The position numbers and the translations under genes are program-made. The notes under the pieces are model-generated. The model searched no databases and was not told the DNA's origin. It worked only from the letters and a program-made list of their open reading frames with translations. A DNA stretch of 64,000 nt from Lathyrus oleraceus (taxonomy: Eukaryota; Streptophyta; Magnoliopsida; Fabales; Fabaceae): contig NC_066580.1 in assembly GCF_024323335.1 (NCBI RefSeq), forward strand, positions 85,359,391 to 85,423,390, read 5' to 3'. Positions 21,790 through 35,554 of the stretch are shown here, one piece after another. The first letter of the stretch is position 1. Every line of letters starts with the position of its first letter.

Positions 21790-22984
21790 TGTTGAAAAGT
21801 ATATATCCGGCAAATATTTTAATATCGTATCCACATAGATTGGTTGTTATTACCACCGTTCTATAATTCAAATTGTTATAAGTTTATAATGTAACCAAGT
21901 TGTTTTGTTTGAATAGTTATCTTTTGAGTAAAATGACACTAAGACAATAAAAATAGTTTTAATCAATTATAAAAGGCTTGGCAAGATTGGAGTTCACTAT
22001 CCAAATTTCTTATGTTTCCTCAATGACAACTATATGGACTTAAAATTATTGATGATATTCAAGTATCCTCTCAATATCATTTATTTCTAAATGATATTGT
22101 GATAATCACTATATTAATGGTTAAATGATTTCTCTACCTAACTATCAATATATCAATCTTTAATGTTTGATACAAAAGAAGAGTAGTGTATAAATCTACT
22201 TCTACAACTCATTCACTACTTGAAAGCATATTTTAAGTCAAGACTTGAATAATCTTTCTCAACAACAACTCAAATCTGAATATTCAAAATAGGGCAAAAA
22301 TATCATTCATTACATCAATAACCTTTTGTCACATACAAGAGTCAAATGGAATACATAAACAATAAGGAATAGCTACTACCTCCAATCTTGACAAAGTGGG
22401 GTTTAGCTCCTCATCATCATTTTTGACAGCAAAATGAAATACCAAACTCAACTCTGTTTTTCTTCTACAACTTGTGAATGATTTTTCCTTTTTTTCCATT
22501 CTGTTTTTTAAAGAGTTCATCCTTTCCTTAAATGTTCATTTTGGTCTAAAACTGAAAAGCACTCTAAAAATGATACAAAACTGTCACACTAAAGTTGGGT
22601 TGAAAACAAAACAATTGGCCCAAACCAAATGCGTGCTGTTTTCGCAAGGTTCGCGGCGCCAACCCTGGTCGTGACGCGAACTGAAGCAATTTCAGCTTCT
22701 TTGCCTTGCAAGCTTCATTTAATCATTTCTCCCAAGTTTGGTTCTTCAAATGCTTCTAAATTTCCATTGAAACTTCTTCTAAATTATGCCTATGCACTCC
22801 AATGTTCTCTTGTCCAAAAACTCTACAAAACTAACAAATACGTGAAATATCTACTCAAAACATAATCAATTAAACTTAATTGCATTTTTAAAAAATTGTG
22901 AGGATAAAAGTGTGTAATTCAATAAAAAATGGTAAAAGGAACCAATAAAAATATATGAAAAGTAGTGCTAATTGGTCCCTAACA
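21790..22984 (-). repeat. 5' LTR of Athila element B (1,195 bp)
   Basis: On the minus strand it begins TGTTAGGGACCAATTAG at 22984 and ends ATACTTTTCAACA at 21790. The outer flank 22985-22989 (atgtc) would be the target duplication; its partner is off the window. It contains one pair of the TTCGCG/CGCGAAC motif at about 22638-22682. The stretch is AT-rich and has no gene. Confidence 0.85.
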
Positions 22985-24363
22985 ATGTCCCGACTTGAAA
23001 AAGTTAAGGAAGCTAGCATCTCTTGTATTAGATCCCTTGGACTTCAAGCAACATCATAGGAAGCTTCTATCTATCTTGTCTGCTGATGTGGTTGAAGGAC
23101 TTTTTAGTGTATTGGTGCAGTTATATGACCCTCTCTACCGTTGCTTCACTTTTTCGGATTATCAGCTTGTGCCTACGTTAGAGGAGTATGCCCATTTCTT
23201 GGGAATACCCGTTTCTAACAAAGTGCCATTTAATGGATCGGAAGAGATTCCCAAATCTCATCTCATTGGGCAAAGAAAGGAGGATTATTTGGGTTGCCAT
23301 CTGATTTCCTCATCAAGGAAGCTACTGCCTTTGCTCAAGCCGGTAGTGTAGATGCTTTTGAAGCTATCTTTGTGTTGCTCATTTATGGATTAGCTTTGTT
23401 CCCTAACATTGACGGTTTTGTTAATGTTAACGCCATTAGAATATTCTTGATTGGGAATCATGTGCCTACTTTGTTGGGTGATATGTACTTTTCTTTGCAT
23501 TTAAGGAATTCTAAGGGTGGAGGAACTATTGTCTGTTGCATTCCTCTTCTGTGCAAGTGGTTTATTTCGCACTTGCCTCAGACACCTACTTTTGTGGAGA
23601 ACAAATAATGTCTACGGTGGTCTCAAAGACTTATGTCTCTCACCAATGATGATATAGTTTGGTATGATACTTATTTGAGCAGTTTGGATATTATTGACAG
23701 TTGTGGTGAATTCTCTAACGTGCCTCTCATTGGTACATAAGGAGGAATTAACTACAACCCTGCTTTGGCTCGTTGTCAACTTGGGTTCCCCTTGAGAGAC
23801 AAACCTAATAACACTCTGTTAGAAGGTATTTTCTATCAAGAGGGTAAAGATACCCAACATTTGAAGCAAAAAAATATGCATGCTTGGCATAATGTGCATA
23901 GGAAAGGAAGATCTGTGTTTGGTTCGTGCAATTGAGTAGCTTTGGAAGCTTATACTCTTTGGGCGAAGAAGAGAGCTTTGGCGTTAAAGATGCCTTAACT
24001 CTTCCTAACCAATATGTAGAGGAGTTGGAAGACGCGCTTGCCAAGATGAAGCAAGAGAAGGATATGTGGGAAGAGTGTTTCCATGCTCTGAGCAAGAAGC
24101 ATGGGGAGTTGCAATTGGAGTCTAAGGACAAAGATGCACTTATTGAGCTACTTGAAGACCGAGTGACAAAGAGACAGAGAGAGCCGAAGGTTTCATCTTC
24201 CTCTAGCATGCCTCAGCCTTCCACTGCTTGGAAGAAGATTATTGATCAACTTGTCCTCGAGAAGACTCAGATGAAGGCTTCTTTTGAGACCGAGATTCGA
24301 CGCATTCGAAGGAAGTACGCGCCTAGAGCCAAATCTTCTGACATTGTTGTTAGGGATCCTTAG
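22985..24363 (+). pseudogene. Ogre ORF1 of element C, 5'-truncated
   Basis: Matches ORF1 of element D: VLDPL, then LVQ.YDPLYRCFTF, then a PTLEEY block and a following G(I/V)PVS patch. The later part, about 23290-23610, is hydrophobic with LLIYGLALFPN. From 24020 to 24340 it is a predicted coiled coil (EELEDALAKMKQEK and similar heptads). Lesions: a frameshift near 23275, stops at 23608 and about 23740, and another frameshift before 23930. ORF1 upstream of gag is an extra gene of Ogre-type elements; its function is not known. Athila B removed the first codons. Confidence 0.75.
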
Positions 24364-24599
24364 GATGACTAGTCTCCTTTTCTCTTGTATTTTTCATTTG
24401 GTTTCTGAAATTGTACTCAGTGTAATCCTTCCAATTATATAAATAAAAATATATTTTTTGTGGTCATGTCAAATTGTTGCAATTATTGTTAAAAATATAT
24501 GTTTATTTGCAAATAATATAGTAAGTTCCTTGAAAACAAAAAAAAACAAGCATTGCATTCCATGCATCATTTGCATAAGCAGGTTTCTCTTTCGCCAGA
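24364..24599 (+). other. ORF1-gag spacer of element C
   Basis: AT-rich and without a coding frame. Nothing identifiable apart from the sequence leading into gag. Confidence 0.5.
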
Positions 24600-27500
24600 T
24601 GTCTCATTGGTGTTTCTTTTGTGCTTTAGCCAAGCTGACTCATCGGTACAACACTCGCACCAATCACTTCAGAATAATGGAACATCTTGAGCAAGAGAAT
24701 CGAGACCTGAAAGAGGAGATCGCTCGCCTGACTGCCATGATGGAGTCAGTGTTAGCTGCATAGATCCAATCTTCTCCAACACCCGCAACTCCTCCTCCTC
24801 AGAGGATTGTTATTTCAGATGTGGCTACCTCTACCATGTCTGCTACTACCGCTCATTTCGCGCCCGCCATGCCTGCCGGATTCCCGTGGGGAATGCCTCC
24901 GAACTTCATGCCTGAAGGCTTTACGCCTACATTTGCTTCCATGCCAGCATCTAGCCCGGTCATGTCTGTGCCACCTCCCTTAGTGCACACCTTACCTCGT
25001 GTGGAAGACACCATTTATCATTCCGAGCCATCTGAGGGTCTGGATGTTTATGAGAAAATGGATGAGATGAAGGATCAATTTCTTGAGCTGCACAAGGAGT
25101 TGAAGACATCGAGGGGTAAGGACCTTTTTGGGAAGAGTGCTGTTGAATTATGTCTGGTGCCGAATGTGAAGATTCCGGTGAAGTTCAAAGTGCCTGACTT
25201 CGAAAAATACAGAGGGGACACATGTCCGCTCAGTCATTTGGTGATGTATGCCCGCAAAATGTCTACCCAAACTGACAACGATCAGCTGTTAATCCAATAC
25301 ATCCAAGACAGTCTGACTGGTGCTGCACTCAGATGGTATATGAGGTTGGACAGTGCAAGCATCCGCACTTCTAACAATTTGGGAGAAGCTTTTGTCAAGC
25401 AGTATAAGTATAATATGGATATGGCGCCTGATAAAGACTAATTGAGGTCCATGTCTCAAAAGGATAAGGAGACATTCAAAGAGTATGCACATAGATGGAG
25501 AGAATTAGCTGCTCAGATCAACCCTCCTTTAGAGGAAAAGAAGATGACCAAGATCTTTTTGAAGACCCTTAGCTCATTTTATTATGAGTGCATGATCGCC
25601 AGTGCCCCCAGTGACTTTACCGAAATGGTAAATATGGGTATGAGGCTTGAAAAAGGTGTCCGAGAGGGGAAGTTGTCAAAGGAGGAGGTATTGTCAAGCA
25701 AGAGATACAACAACAGTTTCGGGAAGAAGAAAGACAGTGAAGCCAACACAATAACTAGTGGGAGGCAAATGAGGCCTCATATTAGAAGAAATCAACCACC
25801 CCGTCAACCCCATCATCAAGTATCCTCAGTAATTCTTGTATTTTCCGCAAGTCAATCAATACCAATTCAACAACAACAACGTCAACATCAACAACCACAA
25901 CAACAAACAAACACTTACAACAACAATACCAGCAATCATCAACAACAAACTTTCGAGAGGAAGAAGGTCTCTTTCGACCCAATTCCTACGACCTATGCAT
26001 AATTTTATCCATCTTTGGTTCTCAAGAACCTACTCCAACCGAGAAACCCGCCATAGATTCCAAAACCACTTCCATGGTGATACAAGCCTGAACATCCTTG
26101 TGCTTTTCATCAAGGAGCACCCGAACACGACATTGAGAATTGCTATCCACTCAAATATGAAGTTCAGAAGCTGATAAAGAGTGGAATGGTGTCCTTTGAG
26201 GACCGAGCACCGAACGTGAAAGCAAACCCACTGCCAGCACATGGAAATTCATCTGTCAACATGGTGGACGGTTGTCCAAGAGAGTTTAAAGTATTGGATG
26301 TCCTTTTCATAAAGAGGTCCTTGGTGACGATGCACAAGGACATTTGTATGGTGAACGATTATGAGCATGACCATGATGGTTGTGCTATCTGCAGTGTTAA
26401 CCCGAGGGGTTGTATGATTGTGAAAAGAGACATCTAACGGTTGATGGATGAGGGTATGATTCAAATTGTTCAATCCGGTCATGTAGATGACGATGTGAAT
26501 GTCATAGTGCCCGTTTTCAAGAATCCAGAAAGAGTAGTAATTCAGTACGAAAACAATAACAATAACAACATCAGTCAGAGATTGATATCGTCGTTGGTCA
26601 TACGGTTAGCGGGCCCAGTCATGTACGCATCCGATAAGGCTGTTCCGTATCAGTATAATGCAACTATGGTGAAGAATGGTCAATAGGTTCCATTTCCTAC
26701 GACCAGTTCTGTTGTGAGCATTGTCGATGTTACTAAGGTGACCCGTAGCGGTCGAGTGTCTGGGTCAGTGTTCCCAAAATATGTTGAAGATACAACAGTT
26801 GGTAAGAAGGTGGAAATGCCTACAGTAGATCCAATTAGTGATTCAAAGTGTCAGTCTGGTGAATCCAGCAATTTGAAAACTAATGATGATGATGAGGTAC
26901 TTCGGTTGATCAAGAAGAGTGATTTTAATGTGGTGGAGCAACTGCTCCCAACCCCCTCAAAGTTTTCAGTACTGTCTCTTCTTATGAATTTTGAGGCACA
27001 CAGAGAAGCACTGCAAAGAGTTCTAGAGCAAACATTTATGGAACACGATGTTACGGTGGATCAGTTTGATCATATAGTAGCTAACATCACTTCCTGCAAC
27101 AATCTCAACTTTTGTAATGAAGAACTCCCTAAGGAGAGTAGGAATCATAACTTGGCTTTGCATATCTCCATGAACTACAAAGATGACGCTTGTCCAATGT
27201 GCTTGTTGACACCAGACATTGTTGAATGTGCTGCCAAAGTCAACATTATCAAAACTGTCATATCAACGAGCGCCCATGAGGTATAGTGGTGTAATCGTCA
27301 AAGCTTTTGACGATTCGCGCAAAAACAGTGATAGAAGAAGTGGACCTTCCGGTGAAGATAGGTCCGAGTGATTTTTAGATTACTTTCAAAGTAATGGATA
27401 TCCACCCGGCTTACAATTGTCTGTTGGGAAGGCCATGGATCCATGAGGCGGGAGTTGTTACCTCCACACTGCATCAGAAGCTTAAATTTGTCAAGAATGG

Positions 27501-27946
27501 AAAGCCTGTTTTTGTTGGCGGGAAGAGGCGATGTTGGTTAGCCACCTGTCACCTTTCTCTTATGCTGAAGGTGAGGATGAGGTCGGAACTCTGTTCCAAG
27601 CCTTATCTATTACTGCTGAAAAGAGGGTTGGGGAACCTATGTCCTCATTGAAAGATGCAAGGAAGATTGTTGAAGAAGGTAATGTTGATCAGTGGGGGTG
27701 CGTGGTAGAGGTCTCCGACAACAAAGGTAGAACCGGTTTGGGTTTTCAGCAAGGTTCATCAACTGCTAGGTCTGAGGATATGCAACTTAGCTTCCGTAGC
27801 GGAGGGTTCTTTCATGGCAATGAACAACACTTTGCTACTGTTCCAGAGGATGACGAAGAGGAAGACTGCACCAATTTTGTGACGCATGGAAAGGCTTGCA
27901 ACAATTGGACCGCTGTTGACATTCCTGTTATTTTGCATCGATCTAA
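24600..27946 (+). pseudogene. Ogre gag-pro of element C
   Basis: The start is uncertain. The frame is similar to G gag from a His-Arg-Tyr-Asn-Thr-Arg patch at about 24635; the ATG at 24677 corresponds to the likely gag ATG of G. Gag core about 25160-25660, with VKFKVPDFEKY and a KEYAHRWRELA helix. A Gln/Asn-rich CAA-repeat linker lies at 25865-25950. The zinc knuckle is C-x2-H-x5-H-x4-C at about 26094-26140. At the protease active site the Asp-Thr-Gly reads Asp-Thr-Arg (27208-27216) with a stop two codons on. Stops include 24761, 25439, 26000, 26435 and 26684; frameshifts occur between 27284 and 27531. The LLGRPW strand is still recognisable near 27418. Confidence 0.8.
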
Positions 27947-28196
27947 GTAATTGCTTTTATATGTTTTGAAAATCCTTCTCCTATGCCTAAGGGAGAAGTG
28001 AACATTGTTGGACATTTTAAATTTGATCATTAATAAATTCTATTAATCTACATCTATGATGTTTTGTTTTTACTTTTTTCTTTATTCTGAAAATGGTAAT
28101 CACAAAAAACATAAATAAATAATATAATTGTCCATCTGCATAATATTTAGTCACAAATTCACTTCTCTAAAATCAAAACATTAAATCATTATGCAG
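27947..28196 (+). other. Ogre gag-pro/RT intron of element C (250 bp)
   Basis: Donor AA|GTAATT and acceptor ATGCAG|G at the same codon as in A. Removing it keeps the frame across the junction even though the flanking exons have decayed elsewhere. Confidence 0.8.
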
Positions 28197-30841
28197 GTTG
28201 GTTTCTAACCTCATTGAATACAATGATCCTCCTCCTTCTCCAAATTTTGAATTTCCTGTGTTTGAGGCCGAGGAGGAAAGTGATGAAGAAGTGAGTGATG
28301 AATTATCTCGTCTTCTTAAGCATGATGAAAAATCCATTCAGCCATTCGAAGAGTAGATTGAGCTAGTCAACTTGGGTTCCGAAGATGATGTGAAGGAAGT
28401 CAAGATTAGGTCTTAACTGTGTCCAGAGGTTAAGAAGGGGTTAATTGATCTTCTTCGAGAGTATTCAGATGTGTTTTCTTGGTTCTATCAAGACATGCCT
28501 GGTTTGGATTCTGAGATTGTGGAGCATAGATTTCCGTTGAAGCCAGAATGCGCGCCAGTCAAGCAGAAGTTGAGAATAACGTATCTTGATATGGCAGTGA
28601 AGATCAAAGAAGAAGTGTAGAAACAGATTGATGTCGGTTTCCTCTTGACTACCGAGTATCCACAATGGGTGGCCAATATTGTGCCTGTGCTGAAGATATA
28701 TGGAATAGTCCACATGTGTGTTGACTATAGAGATTTGAATAAAGCCAGTCCGAAAGATGATTTCCCTCTGTCACACATTGATATGTTTGTAGACAATACT
28801 GCTAAATTAAAAGTCTTTTCGTTTATGGATGTGTTTTCGAGATACAATCAGATCAAGATGGCACCCGAAGATATGGAGAAGACCACATTTATTACACCTT
28901 AGGGAACATTCTGTTATATCGTGATGCCAAAGAACAATGACTACTCTTTTTCATGACATGATGCATAAAGAGATTGAAGTTTATGTCGATGATATGATTG
29001 CTAAATCGAGTAACGAAGAGGAACATGTTGAGAATTTGTTGAAGTTATTCCAGCATTTAAGTAAGTATAAACTCTGCTTGAATCCCAATAAGTGTACTTT
29101 TGATGTTCGTTCTGGTAAGTTGTTGGGCTTTATTGTCAGCGAGAAGGGTATTGAAGTTGATCCTGCCAAGGTCAAAGCAATACAAAAGATGCTTGTGCCC
29201 AAAACTGAGAAGCAAGTCAGAGTTTTTCTCGGCCGCTTGAATTATATCTCAAGATTCATTTCACACATGACTGCCACATGTGCACCTATATTCAAGCTTA
29301 TTCGGAAAGATCAGTCTTGTGATTGGATCGAAGACTTCCAAAAAGCTTTTGACAGAATTAAGGAATATCTGCTTGAACCTCCGATTTTGTCTCCACCTAT
29401 TGAAGGAAGACCATTGATCATGTATTTGACTGTGCTTGAAGATAGTATGGATTATGTTCTTGGTCAGCAAGATGAAACTGGAAAGAAAGAATTTGCAATT
29501 TACTACCTCAGTAAGAAGTTCACCGACTGGAAGACTCAGTATTCTATGCTTGAGAAGACTTGTTGCACATTAGCTTAGGCTGCTAAGTGTCTGCGTTAGT
29601 ATATGTTGAATCATACCACTTGGTTGATATCCAAAATGGATCCAATCAAGTATATATTTGAGAAGCCTGCTTTAACTGGGAGAATTGCCCGTTGGCAGAT
29701 GTTATTATCAGAGTATGATACTGAATACCAATCTCAGAAAGCGATCAAAGGCAGTAACTTGGTTGACCATTTGGCTCACCAACAAATTGAAGATTATCAG
29801 TCAGTGCAGTATGATTTTCCTGATGAAGAGATCTTGAAAATAAAAGATTGTGATGAACCATTGCTTGAAGAAGGGCAAGAACCTGGTTCTCATTGGGGCA
29901 TGGTATTTGATGGAGCTGTTAATCAATATGGTAATAGCATTGGGGCAGTGATTATTACTCCTCAAGGAATGCATTTTCCATTTAAAGCTAGATTGACTTT
30001 CAAGTGTGCAAACAATATGGAAGAATATGAAGCTTGCATTATGGGGCTTGAAGAGGCCATTGATCTCAGAATCAAATACTTAGATGTCTTCGGAGATTCA
30101 GTTTTGGTTGTGAATCTAATCAAAGGAGAATGGGAGATGAATCAACCCAGCTAAATCCCATATAGAGATTATGCGAGGAGAATTTCAACTTTCTTTACAA
30201 AGGTTGAGTTTCATCATATCCCTCGAGATGAGAACCGGATGATAGATGCTCTTGCAACGTTGGTGTCAATGATTATAGTGAAGTATTGGAATGAGGTTCC
30301 CAATTTGACTGTAATGTGTCTTGATAGGCCATCTCATGTGTTTGCTGTTGAAGAGATCAAAGACGAGAATCCGTGGTATTACGACACCAAGTGTTTCCTC
30401 CAATGTCAGATTTACCCGTCTGGGGCATCTTCGAAAGATAAGAAGACTTTGAGAAGATTAGCCGGCAACTTCTACCTAAATGGTGATGTGTTGTACAAGA
30501 GAAATTTCGATATGGTTTTGCTCAGATGCATGGATAGACACGAAGCAGACTTATTGATGACTGAAGTCCATGAAGGTTCCTTAGGTACTCATTCCAATGG
30601 ACATGCAATGGAGAAGAAGATGTTGCGATCAGGTTACTATTGGCTGACAATGGAATCTGACTGTTGCAAGTTTGTGAAGAAATGCCACAAGTTTCAAATA
30701 TATGCAGATAATATTCACGTTCCTCCGACACTGTTGAACGTCATTTCCTCCCCGTGGCCCTTCTCCATGTAGGGAATTGATATGATCGGCATGATTGAGC
30801 CCAAAGCTTCGAACGAACATCGTTTCATTTTGGTGGCGATC
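28197..30841 (+). pseudogene. Ogre pol of element C: RT, dual RNase H, integrase start
   Basis: Closely parallels A. Stops occur at about 28354, 28414, 28618, 28900, 29576, 29596 and 30152, among others. In RT, around 28925-28935, a deletion of about 40 bp removes the block that in A reads FGLKN.GATYQ and shifts the frame. The YVDD box survives at 28980-28992. The archaeal-type RNase H carries the codon TGG (Trp) where A has TGA. Integrase is present through the zinc finger (30540-30700; its second CxxC reads C-x2-F) and breaks off inside the core after VAI at 30838, where foreign DNA starts. Confidence 0.85.
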
Positions 30842-31183
30842 TGTGCATTTTGATGCACATTCTTCTACTATTATACTTAAGAAACTCTATAGTTTATTCT
30901 ATTATTTTTACTATTTTAGTGTATTTTCGTACTTTATTTTTAGCATAAATAGTTATTTCATACCTTGTTACTATGTAGATCATAACTTGAGCTACGAGGA
31001 TCAGATTGATGTGTTCTAATATGCGTTAGAAATATGAGAGGATGAGATAAAAGTTTCACATTGAAGTAAAATGTTGATTCTAAGTGAAGGAGGACCGAAT
31101 AATTAGTTGAAGTTCCAGACTTAATTAAAATAGTTAGTTTGGGCCAGGTTTTGTAATTTTCGGGTCAGATCCTATAAGGGCCC
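30842..31183 (+). mobile_element. Unassigned 342-bp fragment, probably part of an LTR
   Basis: Begins TGTGCATTTTGATGCAC directly after the integrase of C and ends where Ogre D starts. It is AT-rich and has no coding frame. A TG start at the edge of a target gene looks like an LTR end, with D inserted 342 bp inside it, but no matching end or target duplication is visible. It could also be filler. I do not recognise the family. Confidence 0.4.
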
Positions 31184-32699
31184 TGTAAGACCCCAATTTT
31201 TACCCTAAGATCCCTCATGGCATCATAACATTGCATTTGCAAAGCCTCAAGGGTCATAACATCTTGACTCCTTTACCTTTGGGTGGGATCTCTTGTGAGT
31301 GGTTTGAGATCACCAAGCATGCTTAAATTGTATATCATTGCTTTTCTCATTTTATTTACTAACCAAAAGCCCAAAAATATGTCATTAACATTTCTTGTTT
31401 GTAGCTTGAGCAATCACAAGGTCTACGAACTTCTAGGAGATCTTTTGTGCAATGATAGGGTCAAGAGAAGGTGAAAGCAAGCATGGCAATAGCTCCCAAA
31501 GCTCTCATCCATAATATATGCCTCCCTAGTATCTCAACTCATCATTTTTGATCAAAGCAAGTCAAAGGGTTTGAGGTTTGTTCTCAAGGAAACCCTAATT
31601 CATCTGTGTACCAACTGTGCCTTGCTCATGAAGAAACCTCAGCCCATGGTTAAATACCATAAAGGGAAGTTATTTAATTCATCATTCCATGCATATTTGA
31701 ACTTATTTTAGTTCCCTCAATCATCAATTCATCAAGATATGAGCTTTTGACTTGAGAAGTTGATCAGTCAATTCATCTGACTATTTTGAAATGCACTGAG
31801 ACCTAACATTTTATGTGTTGGTCAAATGGAGATGATCCCAAGAGAAACAATGTTCTTGAGGACAATGTGAACAACTTTCATGTTCATCAAAAATTGATAT
31901 GAAGCTTGGAATATCATCATCCACCCCAAGACATTATAGGTCATTTTGACTGAAACCCTAATTTTAAGTCAACTTCACAAAAACATAACTCTTTAATTCT
32001 TTATTATTTTGAGGTGGAACCAAATTCATTGGAAAGCTTATTGTGTCTACTTCAAATGTTATGTTGAGCAAAATTTCAAAATCTCAAAAGAAATACATGT
32101 GATAATGCAAAACATTATAGGTCACTTTGGGCCAAATGCATTGAAATGGAAAAAAGTCCAACTTCAAGTGCCCATAACTTCTTCATTAAAAATCCAAATG
32201 ATGCAAAATTTAAGTCAAAATTGATTATATTGAAAATATCTAAAACCTTTAGGTTGAAGGTTTTATCATTTGGAGCTTGCACCATTGAGAAAGAAGGGCT
32301 TCAACATTGGCCAAATTTGGAAACTTCACTCATGCATGTTTTGCACCCTACACTTTAAACTCAAAATTCACTAATTTCCATGGCCCAATTGAAATTTTGA
32401 TCAACATATCATTTGTTCCTTATGCAACAAGCTTTCTAACCATTACTCACAAGGTGGCATTTGGAGTTTGGAAGCACCATTTTCGAAGGCATGAAGATTA
32501 AGTGCATTTTGTGAAATTCAATTAAAATTGCCATGCATGAGCTGTTTACACTTAATGTACACGTCCATTTGCAATTCACATTAACTCAGCAGGTCATTTC
32601 AGTCTTCATTGGGCCTTCCACATGATCACACAAGCCCATGCAATGAAAAATCCATTTGCCATGAACACGAGTTCCTCACTTGCTTGCATCCATTTCAGC

Positions 32700-32707
32700 T
32701 ATAAATA
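32700..32707 (+). promoter_or_regulatory. TATA box of LTR D
   Basis: TATAAATA about 1.5 kb into the LTR, with a C/A-rich initiator-like stretch (CTCCAACC) some 30 bases downstream. This is the usual spacing for a plant core promoter. Confidence 0.55.
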
Positions 32708-35512
32708 CATGTGCTATGCTTCATAATTCTCCAACCTGAAGGCGCCTGAAATGCTGCAAGAGTGAATCCCCAACCATACCAAAGGAAGAAAATTCATTTC
32801 TCTTCAAAAATTCAGATCTGAAATTCAATTGCATTTGGTTGAATTTTCAGAACTAAAGTTCCTAGACCTTCATCATTTGATCCATTGAAGTTCTATTTTG
32901 CAAAAGGAACCAAGGAAAGGGACTCAAATCTTCATAATCCAAAGGTTTTGATCAACTGTTTTTTGCTTCGAATCTCCTTATACTTTGATCCATTGGCCTT
33001 GATATTGTGTTGTCTGAAATCCTCTCTATATAGGCATCATTATTAAGTGCTTAATTGTTGAAATCGAGCAAGTTCAGTTGAACATCACCAAACTTCCATC
33101 TCTGATTTCTCTCTTAATAGGAATCTAGAGTGGAAGTGAGTGATATAGGAGTGATGTACATCACTTCACCTTTCGAATGGTGCCTGGATCGTCCATTTTA
33201 GTGAGCATTTGAATCTCTGCATTTTTTGACCTTCGCCGGAGCTCACCGGAGAAGATGGTGGCGCTGGCCACCGTCTCATTGCCATATTCAATATGAGCCA
33301 TTGATCTCAATCTCCAGATCTAATCTCCATGCTCCATTGTTATGACTTTTTTTAATTCAATATGTTTCTTAGTTGACTAATGACTATGGTACGCGCGCGC
33401 TCCTGATCCATTGGATGATGCCACGTCAATTAATGAAGTCATCCAACAGTTCCTGATTTTTCTATTTTCGTTAATTTCTGTTTAATTTCTTTAATTCCAT
33501 TTTATTTCAAAAATTCATAACTCTCTCATTTTAATTCCAAAAAATATGGGACCAATTGCATTATTTCTCTTTTAATTTCTAGTTTCTAAAAATGATTTTT
33601 AATATTTTTTATTTTATCATTTGCCATTTTTAATAATTTTCTCTTTTCTGGTTATTTTTAATTCATTTTAAATAGTTTTTGATATTCAAAAAATACAAAA
33701 ATATTTTCTCAACCTCTTTGAATGATGATGGATCTATGAAAAATATTCTTATCAATTTATTAATTGATTTGAGATTTATTTGAGATTTTAGTTCAACTAG
33801 ATTATTTTTATTCATTTCTAATTGATTAAAAATAGTTTCTGACTTTTAAAAATGCTGAAACTTTTTGTCAAACTTTGTTTGACTTTGTTGAACTTGGGAT
33901 AATTCACTTGGACCTTTTAAAGTTGATTTAAAGTGAATTTGAAGTTTGACCTTTTGTTTAATATTTTAATTCAAGTTTATTTTCAAATATTAAAAATGCC
34001 AAAAATATTTTGTTTATTTCTTGACTTCAAATCTTCATCCCATTTCTGATTTTTATGGTTTGACCTTGATCTCCCCTAACTTTGGTCAACATTTATGGAT
34101 TGGTACATTCCTTTTTATTTGATGCACTTTATTTTCTTCATTTTCATTATCCATCTTCTTCTTCTTCTTCTTCTTTTCTTTTTTGATCAATGAGTTAAAG
34201 GTTGATAAGTTAGCATTGATTAGGGAGGTTTAATCTTCCTTGATTCAAATCTAATTCATCTTGATCAAATGATCAAGTGAATGGCTTTGCATTAAGGATA
34301 AATTGCTTCTTAAATCATGCAAAGGACTTAAACCAATACAAGATCATTTCTCTTCTTTTTTTTTGGCATGGCAAGTTGTTGGAACTTGGTTCACTAACCA
34401 AGACTTCTAACTTGTGTTGTTGCCCACATTATTATTGACCAGCCTCAGATGGTTGTGACTTCTACATAAGTCCAATTACGATTGCTTAACATAGCGCTAA
34501 ATTTTCCTTCTGGCATACTAACTACTAACATTAACCATTAACAATTAACATTTACTTTTTGTTCTTTACTTTTATGCAATTTACTGTTCTTGTACATATT
34601 ATTTCATTTGCTTTTTCCTTTGCTCATTTGAGCACATGTTTATGTTAATGCAATTTGCCTTTTGCTCACTTGAGCACATAATTGTGTATATATTATAGTG
34701 CTTGTGCTTTTGTTTTGATTATTGTGGACCAATGCAAAGAAATGGACAAATGGACTACGTTTCTAGGACTTTCCCTATGCAAATTGGAGTAAAAAGGATC
34801 TTAATGTGAAGATGGATTAGAAGGACCAAACCTCTAAACTCACTCTTGTCCATTCTTGATTTGTTTCATAAAAGTTTTGATGTTGCTTGAGCTTACTATT
34901 ATTTTGCTTGCATATTCCAAAGGATGGGAGCTACTTGGATCATTAATATGATCTCAAGTGAGGAACTCCATTTGTGGTCTTGTTTCTTACCCCTTATCTC
35001 TTGTTTGATTAGGACTTTAGCCATTCTTCTTCTTCCCTCCACTCTAACCCAAGCCAAAACTTTTGTGTAAACATTTAACCTTTGTTTTCAAACATTAGAA
35101 ACCTAAGCCTTATGCTTTTGATTTTCAAACTTTCTTTTCATAACACTCATTTTGAATTGAATCTTTAAGTCAACTTTGACCATATTTTGTAAATACTTTT
35201 CATTGGTAAATACCACTCATTCAAATACTTTTGTGGTTTCAATGGCCACTTTCTTAATCAAAACTTTTCATAACCTTTAGCTATTAGGTTTGAGTTATCC
35301 TTGAGGTAGATGTAATACTGACCTATATCCTTAGTTATGGACAATGAGTCTTCCATGCTTATTATAGGGTTAACCCCTCACTAGCATGTTGAAGCTATCC
35401 TCGCATGGTGGATTTGTGGTTTTAGGTTGAGTTTTCTCCCTTGGATAACAAAAGACCATAAGGCTTTTGGACCAATCAATTCACCAACTCATTTTGAGAT
35501 TTTTACCCCGAA

Positions 35513-35554
35513 CTACGAGGTTTTGATCCTAATCTTTTTTAAGATGGTACGTAG
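35513..35554 (+). promoter_or_regulatory. Conserved LTR hairpin 1, copy in D
   Basis: Outer arms CTACG (35513-35517) and CGTAG (35550-35554), with an inner stem ATCTT/AAGAT (35532-35536 with 35541-35545). The inner stem differs from that of A but stays paired. Confidence 0.55.

Larger units (their letters stand above)
13153..22984 (-). mobile_element. Element B: Athila-lineage Ty3/gypsy retrotransposon, 3' end lost to element A
   Basis: Read on the minus strand: 5' LTR (22984-21790), PBS, gag, protease, RT-RNase H, integrase, env-like ORF, then a break at 13153 where element A begins. Integrase followed by an env-like ORF, the short conserved text before that ORF (positions 15020-15040, on the minus strand AACGACGTTAAACAAAGCGC) and the Asp-tRNA-like PBS mark Athila. 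A copia solo LTR interrupts pol at 16012-17122. All genes carry stops or frameshifts. B is inserted in ORF1 of element C: bases 22985 onward continue an Ogre ORF1 mid-frame. Confidence 0.9.
22985..30841 (+). mobile_element. Element C: old, decayed Ogre (both ends missing)
   Basis: Starts mid-ORF1 where Athila B was inserted and ends mid-integrase where a foreign fragment begins at 30842. Order: ORF1, gag-pro, intron, RT, both RNase H domains, integrase start. It has many stops, several frameshifts and a deletion in RT, so it is older than A. Its 5' LTR and leader lie left of the window, beyond B; the rest of its integrase and 3' LTR are not seen. Confidence 0.9.

Noticed and set aside
25865..25950. 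CAA-repeat microsatellite as an independent repeat locus
   Set aside because: It encodes the Gln/Asn-rich linker of gag in C; G has the same kind of linker.
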